DNA of 64,000 nucleotides, taken from contig CAYVQE010000010.1 of assembly GCA_964454005.1 (NCBI GenBank), positions 23,869 through 87,868 of the forward strand, given 5' to 3'. The notes under the pieces are model-generated. The model was not told the DNA's origin. It saw only the letters and a program-made list of their open reading frames with translations, and searched no databases. Positions 16,354 to 23,625 of the stretch are shown one piece after another. Both the position numbers and the translations under genes were made by a program. Within the stretch, counting starts at the first letter, position 1, and the number at the start of each line of letters is the position of its first letter. The stretch is from CAYVQE01 sp964454005 (lineage in GTDB: Bacteria; Myxococcota; B64-G9).

Positions 16354-17292
16354 TCAGCTCCAGCGCGGCGCGAACCCCTCGTGTGCAAATGCGGCCGCGA
16401 AACGCTCGCGCCCGGCCGCGTCCAGCGTCTCGCGGGCCATATCGGGCTGGCCGCGGCCGATGCGGCGGTGCTTGCCGCGGGCCAGGCTGTTGTAGGCCAG
16501 CAGCTCCACCGGGCCGCGGCAGCCGGCCGCGGCCAGGGCCCCGGCCAGGCCGGCGGCCGCCGCGGCATCGGCGTTGAAGCCCGGGATCACCGGCACCCGG
16601 GGCAGCACCCGCTGCGGCCCGACGCGGGCCACCAGGGCGGCCAGGTTGGCCAGGATGCGGCCGTTGCCGCGACCGCTGCCGGCCCGGTGGGCCGCGTCGT
16701 CGGCGTGCTTGAGGTCGTAGAGGAACAGCTCCACCCGCGACGCCAGCGCCTCGAGCAGCCCGGCCGGGTAGAGACCGCAGGTCTCCACGGCCCGGTGCAG
16801 CCCGCGCGCGCCCAGCGCGTCGAGCAGGGCCAGCAGGAAGTCCGGCTGGGCGCTGGGCTCGCCGCCGCTGATGGTGACCCCGCCGCCCGAGCGCTGGTAG
16901 AAGGCGGCGTCGCGGGCCACCCGCTCGGCCACCGCCGCGGCGCGCATGGGCTGGCCGATGCGGTGCTGGGCGCCCTCAGGGCAAACCGCGGCGCAGGCGC
17001 CGCAGCCGCGGCAGCGGGCCGCATCGCGCACCAGGCCCCGCGGCCCGTCCAGCAGCGCGCCCTGCGCACAGGCCCGCAGGCAGCGGCCGCAGCCGCGGCA
17101 GCGCGCCGGCCACCAGCCCATCTCGGGCGCGGCCCGCTGCGACTCGGGGTTGTGACACCAGGCGCAGCGCAGCGGGCAGCCCTTCAAGAAGACGCAGCTG
17201 CGGATGCCCGGCCCGTCGTGCAGGCAGTAGGCCTGGATGTCGAACACGAGGCCGGTCATGGCTTCGGTTCTCGTTGCGGCTGCCGCGTCCAC
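16354..17292 (-). CDS. Glycyl-radical-enzyme activating enzyme (radical SAM)
   Basis: The 312-residue radical SAM protein would generate the glycyl radical on its partner enzyme at 17339-19939. It has the CxxxCxxC cluster motif (GCPLRCAWCHNPES, residues ~39-52) and an insert with two ferredoxin-type clusters (CRGCGRCLRAC and CRGCGACAAVC), as in the activases of non-PFL glycyl radical enzymes. Then come TISGGEPSAQPDF and FLYDLKHADD, both characteristic. The GTG start at 17292 has AGGAGA 6 nt upstream; ATG 17259 (MTGLVFDIQ) is the other plausible start. Confidence 0.9.
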   Translation of the reverse strand: MDAAAATRTEAMTGLVFDIQAYCLHDGPGIRSCVFLKGCPLRCAWCHNPESQRAAPEMGWWPARCRGCGRCLRACAQGALLDGPRGLVRDAARCRGCGACAAVCPEGAQHRIGQPMRAAAVAERVARDAAFYQRSGGGVTISGGEPSAQPDFLLALLDALGARGLHRAVETCGLYPAGLLEALASRVELFLYDLKHADDAAHRAGSGRGNGRILANLAALVARVGPQRVLPRVPVIPGFNADAAAAAGLAGALAAAGCRGPVELLAYNSLARGKHRRIGRGQPDMARETLDAAGRERFAAAFAHEGFAPRWS

Positions 17293-17338
17293 GCGCTCTC
17301 CTGGTTCCTCCCCCGCCCTGCGGGCGGCGGGCGCCGGC

Positions 17339-19939
17339 CTAGGCGTGCTCCGTGCGATCGATGATCTCCTGCTGGATCTCGGGGCCCAGCTCGGTGAAGT
17401 AGCTCGAGTAGCCGCCCACCTTGACCACCAGGTCGCGGTACTCCTCGGGCTGCTGCTGCGCGGCGCGCAGCATCTCGGCCGAGGCGCAGGTGGGCTGCAG
17501 CTGGGCGCCGCCCAGGGCGAAGTAGGTGCGCAGCAGCGCGACGAACTTGGCGCGCTGGGCCGGGCTGCGGCCCACCGCGCTGGGGTGCAGCTTGACGTTG
17601 ACCGCCGAGCCCATCACGTCGGCCAGCGGCAGCGCCGCCACCGAACGCAGCGCCGCGGTCAGCCCGCAGCGCTCCACGTTGGCCGGGTTGCAGGAGGCAG
17701 CGAAGGGCACCCCGGCCCGCCGGCCGTCCGGGCTGGCGATGGACAGCCGGCCGTCCAGGGTGTGGGTGATCATGCTGATGACGTAGACGACGAAGGGCCC
17801 GCCCTTGTGCGAGCGCAGGCCGTAGGTCTCGGCGAACAGCGCGCCCATCACCTCGGCCGCCAGACCGTCGCAGGCCGGATCGCCGTTGCCCCACTTGCCC
17901 GGCAGCTCGCGGATCCGGCGCAGCATGTCGCCGCAGCCTTCGAAGTCGGCGTCGATCGCTCGCAGCAGTTGCTGCAGGCTGAAGCGGCGCTGCTCGAACA
18001 CCAGCTCGCGGATGACGTGCAGCGAGTCGGCCAGGTTGGCGATGGAATTGATCATGGAGATGCCGGACAGGTCGTAACGCGCCCCGCCGCAGGTGACGTC
18101 GGCGCCGCTGTCGGCGCAGCCGTCCATGAAGGCCGAGATCAGCGGCGCCGGCAGCTGCTCGGCCATCACCGCGTCGCGCAGGTTGGACGCCGCCGCGATC
18201 TGGTCGATGGCCGCGCGGCCCTGGCGCACCACGGCGGCCTTGAAGTCGTCGAAGCGCTCGAAATCGGCCGCCGCCCCGGTGCGCGGCCCGGCGCCGCGTA
18301 TGGTGCCGGCCAGCAGCCGGGCGTCGCCGTTGCGCAGGGTCATGTCCAGCAGGCGGGCCAGCAGCAGGGCGTTGGCCCCCATGGAGCCGGTCTTGCCCGG
18401 CACGCAGGTCTCGACACAGCCCATCACGGCATAGTCGCGGGCGTCGGCCGGGCTGACGCCGCGGCGCTCGAGCGCCTCGATCTGCACCTCGTCGTTGAAC
18501 AGCGAAAAGCTCGAGGTGCCGGCGGCCAGGTAGGCGGCCACCGCGTCCAGCAGCCGCTGCGGGGTGCCGGGGTGGACGCGCAGCGACACGTTGGTCACCG
18601 CCTTGGAGCCGTGGGCGGCGGCCAGCACCAGCTCGGTCACGGCGTTGCTGGCGTCGCCGCCGCCGGGCCGCTGGCCGCCCACGGTCACCGGCGCCGAGCC
18701 CAAAAAGCGGTGGTAGAAGTTGGACAGCAGCCCGGACTCGGGGCGGATGTTCTGGCTCATGATCTTGAGCAGCAGCTCCTCGAGCAGCATGCGGGCGCCG
18801 GCGGCGTCGATGCGGCCGGCGGCCCGATCGGCCTGGTAGAAGGGCTGCAGCGACTGATCCAGCCGGCCGAAGCAGTGCAGGTTCATCGGGTGCGCCAGCT
18901 CGACCGCGGTCTTGACAGTCCACAGCGCCTGCACCGCCTCGGCGAAGGTGGCCGCCGGGCGCAACGGCACCCGGGCGCAGCGCGCGGCCAGCGCGGCCAG
19001 CTCGGCGCGGCGCTGCGGATCGGTGGCGGCGGCGCGCCGGGCCGCAACGTGCGCGGCCAGCCGCCGGGCGAAGACCATCACGCCTTCCAGGGCCAGCTCC
19101 TGGCCGCGCAGGTCGGCCGCCCGCCGGCCGCCGGCGGCCCGCTCGGCCGCCGCCCGGCGCTCGGCCAGCTCGTCGCGCATGGCCAGCAGGCCGCGGGCCA
19201 GCACCCGGTCGTAATCCAGGATGACGTGGCCCTGCAAGGTGGCGATGGTGGCGCAGGGGCTGACCATCATCACCTGGCGCGAGGTATTGCCCGGCACGGC
19301 GGTGACGAAATCGTGCATATCGGCCGAGTACAGCCCGCTGCGCTCGAGCTCGCGCTGCAGCGCATCGACCATGCTGCGGCCGCGCCAGTAGGGCAGCAGC
19401 TCGCCCAGCAGCTCGCGGCGGTCGGCCGCATCGATGGCGAAGGCGTTGATGGCGCGGCGGGTCATGGGTGTCAGGCCCACGTCCAAAGGGGCCCGGCCGT
19501 CGCTGCGGGTGCGGCGCTGGTTGCGCGCGAACTCGAGCAGGGCCCGCTTGCGCAGCAGGTAGCCCAGGGCCTTCGACAGGCTGCGGCCGCGGTGGCGCAG
19601 CATGGCGCCGGTGCTCAGCTCGGCCTCCAGCACCTGGTTGAACACGCCGCGCTCGATGTCGATGGGCACGCCGAAGAAGTGCTCCGTCCAGGCGCCGGCG
19701 ATGCGCTCGTCGCCGTCGAGCTGGTGGTCCATGTGCTGGTACACGTGGCGCATGGCCAGCGCCACCCGCTCCACCCGGGCCAGGCCGCGGCCCTCGGTGG
19801 CGCGCCAGCTGGCGGTGTACAGCCGGGCGCGCTGTACGGAGATGCGCGGCGGGGTATCCTGGTAGCGGCGCCGCAGCCGGGTTGTGCGGGCGGCGTCGCG
19901 GCGTTCGGCGTCCGGCGCGACGGCGGCTTCGGCGCTCAC
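17339..19939 (-). CDS. Glycyl radical enzyme, divergent class
   Basis: The 866-residue enzyme belongs to the pyruvate formate-lyase/dehydratase/fumarate-adding superfamily. The catalytic Cys (about 507) sits in MGCVETCVPGKTG, keeping the GCVE motif with the base Glu. The glycyl-radical loop near the C-terminus reads VVKVGGYSSYF (Gly ~843); most members have R-V-[SA]-G-Y, so Lys replaces Arg and Gly replaces Ser/Ala. PNANVERCG-type substitutions elsewhere (SCNPANVERCGL) also differ from common classes, so the substrate cannot be assigned. The start is GTG at 19939, overlapping the TetR stop (GTGA) behind GAGGAGG. The activase is next, 46 nt downstream. Confidence 0.88.
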   Translation of the reverse strand: MSAEAAVAPDAERRDAARTTRLRRRYQDTPPRISVQRARLYTASWRATEGRGLARVERVALAMRHVYQHMDHQLDGDERIAGAWTEHFFGVPIDIERGVFNQVLEAELSTGAMLRHRGRSLSKALGYLLRKRALLEFARNQRRTRSDGRAPLDVGLTPMTRRAINAFAIDAADRRELLGELLPYWRGRSMVDALQRELERSGLYSADMHDFVTAVPGNTSRQVMMVSPCATIATLQGHVILDYDRVLARGLLAMRDELAERRAAAERAAGGRRAADLRGQELALEGVMVFARRLAAHVAARRAAATDPQRRAELAALAARCARVPLRPAATFAEAVQALWTVKTAVELAHPMNLHCFGRLDQSLQPFYQADRAAGRIDAAGARMLLEELLLKIMSQNIRPESGLLSNFYHRFLGSAPVTVGGQRPGGGDASNAVTELVLAAAHGSKAVTNVSLRVHPGTPQRLLDAVAAYLAAGTSSFSLFNDEVQIEALERRGVSPADARDYAVMGCVETCVPGKTGSMGANALLLARLLDMTLRNGDARLLAGTIRGAGPRTGAAADFERFDDFKAAVVRQGRAAIDQIAAASNLRDAVMAEQLPAPLISAFMDGCADSGADVTCGGARYDLSGISMINSIANLADSLHVIRELVFEQRRFSLQQLLRAIDADFEGCGDMLRRIRELPGKWGNGDPACDGLAAEVMGALFAETYGLRSHKGGPFVVYVISMITHTLDGRLSIASPDGRRAGVPFAASCNPANVERCGLTAALRSVAALPLADVMGSAVNVKLHPSAVGRSPAQRAKFVALLRTYFALGGAQLQPTCASAEMLRAAQQQPEEYRDLVVKVGGYSSYFTELGPEIQQEIIDRTEHA

Positions 19940-20592
19940 GATTCCTCCTCGACCACTGCGGCCGGCGGGGCGATGTCGGCCAGCAGCACCTCGATCAGGT
20001 GGTGCAGGTGGCGCTTGCGCGCGGCCAGGCCGGCGGGCGCCAGCGGGTCGGCGCCCAGCAGCCGGCCCAGCACGCCGTCGTAGGTGAAGTAGGTGATGAT
20101 CATGCCGTAGACGCTGGTCAGCAGCTGGGCCGCGTCCATGGCGCCGCCGCGGGTGGCCGGGAAGGCCTGCTGCAGCAGCTCGATGCCGGTGGCGAACAGC
20201 GGCTCGGTGCGCGCGTGCACCAGATCCATGTGGCGGCCGCCCGAGGCCTCGCGCTGCACGATGCGCAGAAAGCCGCGGTTGGCGGCCAAAAAGTCGACGT
20301 AGCCGTCGACCAGCCGCAGCAGCTTGTCGCGCAGATCGGCCCCGGCGGCCAGGGCCTCGAGCAGGGTGGTGGCCAGCGCGTCGTAGTAGCGGTCCAGCAC
20401 TTGGACCAGCAGGCCGTCCTTGTTCTCGAAGTGGTAGTGGATCAGGGCCTTGTTGACCCCCGAACGCTCGGCGATCTCGCGGGTGGAGGCGGCGTCGAAG
20501 CCCAGCTCGCCGAACAGAGCGTCGGCCGCGTCCAGGATGCGCTCGCGGGCACCGGCCGCTTGGCGGCCGTTCTGGGCGGCGCCGCGGCTCAT
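19936..20592 (-). CDS. TetR-family regulator of the glycyl-radical operon
   Basis: A 218-residue TetR protein with N-terminal HTH: RERILDAADALFGELGFDAA, TREIAERSGVNKALIHYHF and ENKDGLLVQVL. The C-terminal ligand-binding domain includes FLRIVQREASGG, a pattern common in regulators of fatty-acid or acyl-CoA metabolism. Both ends overlap neighbours by 4 nt (ATGA with the dehydrogenase, GTGA with the glycyl radical enzyme), so it is translated as part of the operon. It probably binds the palindrome at 22639-22656. Confidence 0.88.
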   Translation of the reverse strand: MSRGAAQNGRQAAGARERILDAADALFGELGFDAASTREIAERSGVNKALIHYHFENKDGLLVQVLDRYYDALATTLLEALAAGADLRDKLLRLVDGYVDFLAANRGFLRIVQREASGGRHMDLVHARTEPLFATGIELLQQAFPATRGGAMDAAQLLTSVYGMIITYFTYDGVLGRLLGADPLAPAGLAARKRHLHHLIEVLLADIAPPAAVVEEES

Positions 20593-21791
20593 AGCTGCTC
20601 GGCCGCCTTGAGCATGAGGGTCTCGTTGGTGCCGTCCATGATGCGCAGCAGCTTGGCGTCGCGGGCCAGCTTCTCCAGGCTGTACTCGCGCGAGATGCCG
20701 TAGCCGCCCAGCACCTGCACCATCTCGGCGGTGTGTGCCACCGCCTGCTCGGTGGCGAAGACCTTGGCCGACAGGCTGGTGGCCAGATCGCCCGGGAAGC
20801 GGGTGGCGGCCAGCCAGGAGCCGCGCCACAGGTAGGCGCGGGCGGCCTCCAAGGCCGTTTTGCAGCGCATCAGCTTGTCGGCCACCAGCTGGTGGCCGAG
20901 CAGGGGCTTGCCGCCCTGCACGCGCTCTCTGGCGTGGGCCAGCGCGTCTTCGAATGCGGCCCGCATCAGGCCCAGCGCCAGGTAGCCCACCCCCAGGTTG
21001 CCCACCGTGATGATGGCGTTGTGCAGCATGGGGTAGCCCTCGCCGTGGGGAAAGAGCAGGTGGTCGTCGGGGATCTCGACGCCGTCGAAGTAGACCGCGG
21101 CCTGGTTCAGGGTGCGCAGGCCGGTCTTGTCCAGCGCCTTGCCGGTGCTCACCCCGGGCGCGTCGGCCGGCACCACGAAAGCGCCCGAGCCGCAGATGCC
21201 CTGCTCGGGCTCGACGCAGGCGAAGACCAGGTGCACCGAGGCGATACCGCCGTTGGAGATGAAGTCCGACTTGGCGCCGTCGATCACCCAGCCGCCGTCG
21301 ATCTTGCGCGCCCGGGTGCGGTGGCGGATCCGCGGATCGTGGTAGTTCTTGCCGTCCGAACCCACCTCGGGCTCGCTCGAGCACCAGCCCGAGATGTGCT
21401 GCGCCCGCTCGTCGGCGCAGAAGGGCTGCAGGTAGCGCTCGATCAGGGTCTGGTTGTCGGGCGCCAGAAAGGCGATCAGCCGCGGCACGGTGGCCGCCGG
21501 CATCAGGCTGGCGGCGAAGCCCGGGCCCCAGCGGCCCAGCTCCTCCCAGACCATGCCGCTGGTGTTGGCGTCGAGCCCCAGGCCGCCGGCCGCCTCGGGC
21601 AGGGCCATCTTGTGGAAGCCCAGCCCGTAGGCGCCGCGCATGGCCGACCAGAAGCGCTCGCTGGCGAAGACCGCCTCCGGCTCGGCCCACAGGTCCAGCT
21701 CGCGCTCGGCCGGCTGCAGCACCTCCTGGCCGAAGCCGCGGGCGGTCTCGATCACCATCTTCTGGGTCTCGGTCAGGGCGAAGTCGATCAT
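20589..21791 (-). CDS. Acyl-CoA dehydrogenase-like flavoprotein
   Basis: The 400-residue protein has the ACAD signatures ISGWCSSEPEVGSD and LGGYGISREYSLEKLARD. The usual catalytic-base segment YEGTxE is replaced by MDGTNE (about residue 387), so Asp stands where Glu is normal; some ring-acting acyl-CoA dehydrogenases are known to use Asp. It would oxidise an acyl-CoA or related thioester with FAD and pass electrons to ETF. It starts 3 nt after the decarboxylase stop and overlaps the TetR gene by 4 nt. Confidence 0.88.
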   Translation of the reverse strand: MIDFALTETQKMVIETARGFGQEVLQPAERELDLWAEPEAVFASERFWSAMRGAYGLGFHKMALPEAAGGLGLDANTSGMVWEELGRWGPGFAASLMPAATVPRLIAFLAPDNQTLIERYLQPFCADERAQHISGWCSSEPEVGSDGKNYHDPRIRHRTRARKIDGGWVIDGAKSDFISNGGIASVHLVFACVEPEQGICGSGAFVVPADAPGVSTGKALDKTGLRTLNQAAVYFDGVEIPDDHLLFPHGEGYPMLHNAIITVGNLGVGYLALGLMRAAFEDALAHARERVQGGKPLLGHQLVADKLMRCKTALEAARAYLWRGSWLAATRFPGDLATSLSAKVFATEQAVAHTAEMVQVLGGYGISREYSLEKLARDAKLLRIMDGTNETLMLKAAEQL

Positions 21792-21794
21792 GGC

Positions 21795-22562
21795 TCACCC
21801 CCCGGTGCTGAAATCAGTCATCTTGAAGTAGTGCGGCAGGAAGGCCTCGGCGTCGACCTCGCCCAGCACCTCGCCGGGCCGCATCACGTTGTCGCTGACC
21901 AGCAGGGCGGCCACCATCACGTCGACCACCTCCACCTCGGCCCAGGGATCGAAAGCCGACTCGCGCAGCGTCACCTCGGCCGAGCCCACCCGCACCTGCC
22001 GCGGCGTCACCTCGGTCTGCTGGCGGCACAGCAGGACGGGTCCGTCGAAGCCGGGCTGCAGGTCGATGCGCGGGCTGGCCTTGAACAGGAAGTTGGGCCC
22101 GGCCGCGGGCAGCTCGTCGAGCTCGGCCAGCAGCCGGGCCTCGATCTCGACGAAGCGCACGCCGTGGCGCTCGACGCTGCCGCGAACGCTGTCGCCGTCC
22201 TCTTCGAGTTCGATGGAGGCCTTCTTCTTGGGGAAGCCGAAGATGTCGCGGCCGTTGTAGATGCGCGACTCCTGGCTGTCGATGGGCATGGACAGGCAGT
22301 AGTTGCCGGCCTCGCCGGCGTGGCGGCAGCCGATGAACAGCGCCGCCTCGCGGTAGCCCGGGCCCAGGTTGGTCTGCGGGTAGCTGGCGATGAACATCAT
22401 GGCCCGCGCCACCTCGTCCGGCTCCAGCGGCGGCGGCAGCAGCCGCTCGACGATCTGCGGCCGGGTGGTGAACATGACCGCCAGCATGCGGGCGCCTTCG
22501 AAGCGCCGCTCACCGAGCGCGTAGTAGGCCTCGAGTTCCTCTTGCGACTTGACGAATCCCAC
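21795..22562 (-). CDS. Acetoacetate decarboxylase-family protein
   Basis: The 255-residue protein has the ADC-family core, including ESRIYNGRDIFGFPKKKASI, where the paired lysines (about 110-112) provide the Schiff-base Lys. Family members decarboxylate beta-keto acids or carry out related aldol/dehydration chemistry, so the reaction is uncertain. GTG start behind AAAGGGGGAG. It is the first gene of the eight-gene operon, directly downstream of the palindromic operator. Confidence 0.83.
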   Translation of the reverse strand: MGFVKSQEELEAYYALGERRFEGARMLAVMFTTRPQIVERLLPPPLEPDEVARAMMFIASYPQTNLGPGYREAALFIGCRHAGEAGNYCLSMPIDSQESRIYNGRDIFGFPKKKASIELEEDGDSVRGSVERHGVRFVEIEARLLAELDELPAAGPNFLFKASPRIDLQPGFDGPVLLCRQQTEVTPRQVRVGSAEVTLRESAFDPWAEVEVVDVMVAALLVSDNVMRPGEVLGEVDAEAFLPHYFKMTDFSTGG

Positions 22563-22638
22563 GGCTCCCCCTTTCCTCAGGGCAATTGACTGGGCGCCCG
22601 GTTAAGATGACAGCATAGACCACCCTCGTCAAGCCCTT

Positions 22639-22656
22639 TTTGGGCGATCGCCCAAA
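22639..22656. promoter_or_regulatory. 18-bp perfect palindrome, candidate TetR operator
   Basis: TTTGGGCGATCGCCCAAA is fully self-complementary and lies between the operon start (22562) and the divergent vapBC promoter. On the minus strand it sits immediately upstream of a TTGACG (-35-like) element at 22625-22630. Size and placement fit a TetR operator for the operon-encoded regulator. Confidence 0.6.
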
Positions 22657-22694
22657 TTCTTCGTCCCCTCGCGCCACCGCGATCGGTTTCGCTG

Positions 22695-22723
22695 TTGACA
22701 TACTGATGCAATGCATGTATGTC
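22695..22723 (+). promoter_or_regulatory. Promoter of vapBC, probably leaderless
   Basis: TTGACA (22695-22700), 17-bp spacer, TATGTC (22718-22723), then 7 nt to the ATG at 22731. The expected transcript would start at or next to the start codon. ATGCATG-type repeats overlapping the -10 could be the VapBC autoregulatory site. Confidence 0.6.
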
Positions 22724-22730
22724 TGGATGC

Positions 22731-22979
22731 ATGAGGACCACCATTCGACTCGACGATGCCCTGCTGGCCGCGGCCAAGCAGGAGGCGGCCCGCTCGGGCC
22801 GGACTTTGACCGCGGTCATCGAGGATGCGCTGCGCCAGGCCCTGGCGCAGCGGGATGGCGGGCGCGGCGAGCCGGTGGAGCTGATCACCTGCGGCGGCCG
22901 CGGGTTGCAGCCCGGGGTGGATCTGGACGACTCGGCCGCCTTGCTCGACCTCATGGACGGCGGCGGTGATCCTGCCTGA
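22731..22979 (+). CDS. vapB: VapB-type antitoxin (ribbon-helix-helix)
   Basis: The 82-residue protein starts MRTTIRLDDALLAAAKQEAA, the typical beta strand and first helix of an RHH DNA-binding domain. The acidic C-terminus (DLDDSAALLDLMDGGG) would wrap the toxin. ATG 22731 is preferred over ATG 22719 because it gives the normal RHH N-terminus. It overlaps vapC by 14 nt. Confidence 0.85.
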   Translation: MRTTIRLDDALLAAAKQEAARSGRTLTAVIEDALRQALAQRDGGRGEPVELITCGGRGLQPGVDLDDSAALLDLMDGGGDPA

Positions 22980-23394
22980 CGTCAACGTGCTGGTCTACGC
23001 CCACCGGCGGGACGCGCCCGATCATCGGGCCTACCGCGACTGGCTGGCGGCCGTGGTCAACGGCGATCAGGCCTACGGCCTGGCCGACCTGGTGCTCAGC
23101 GGGCTGTTGCGGGTGATCACCCACCCGCGCGTGTTCGATCCGCCCACCCCGCTGGCCCAGGCCCTGGCCTTCGCCGACCAGCTCCGCCTGCGGCCGCACT
23201 GCGTGCCGATCGCGCCCGGACCGCGCCACTGGGAAATCTTCCTGTCGCTGTGTCGGGATAGCGCGGCCCGCGGCAACCTGGTGCCGGACACCTACCTGGC
23301 CGCCCTGGCCATCGAGTCCGGCAGCCAGTGGATCACCACCGACCGCGACTTCAGCCGCTTCCCCGGCCTGCGCTGGCGCCATCCGCTGGCCTAG
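22966..23394 (+). CDS. vapC: VapC-type PIN-domain toxin
   Basis: The 142-residue ribonuclease toxin keeps the PIN acidic residues: ILPDVNVLVYAHRRD at the start, LVPDTYLAALAIE and TTDRDFSRFPG near the end. It should cleave RNA (in known cases tRNA or rRNA) unless bound by VapB. The first half has a near-identical decayed copy at 25848-25956. The following 230 bp to the lipoprotein gene show nothing recognisable. Confidence 0.88.
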   Translation: MILPDVNVLVYAHRRDAPDHRAYRDWLAAVVNGDQAYGLADLVLSGLLRVITHPRVFDPPTPLAQALAFADQLRLRPHCVPIAPGPRHWEIFLSLCRDSAARGNLVPDTYLAALAIESGSQWITTDRDFSRFPGLRWRHPLA

Positions 23395-23625
23395 GCCGGC
23401 CAGCCCAGAACGGCCGCCAGCAAGACCACCTTGAGCCGGCACCCGACCGTCCAACCCTAAACGGCATCCCACCGGGTTCCCATCCAGCCGCTGCGCGCTC
23501 CCTCCAAGCCACACCTGCCCGCACCCGCAAGCGAAGTCCGATTCTCGCCGAGACATTCAAGCATGGCACAAGCCCTGACCGTCACGAGCGTCTGCGGTGG
23601 TAGCGGATGGGACCGGCGCGGCCGG

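Noticed and set aside
14566..17364. Plus-strand open frame of 932 codons across the glycyl-radical operon
   Set aside because: Antisense to the SDR, epimerase and activase genes, which have clear motifs; shadow composition.
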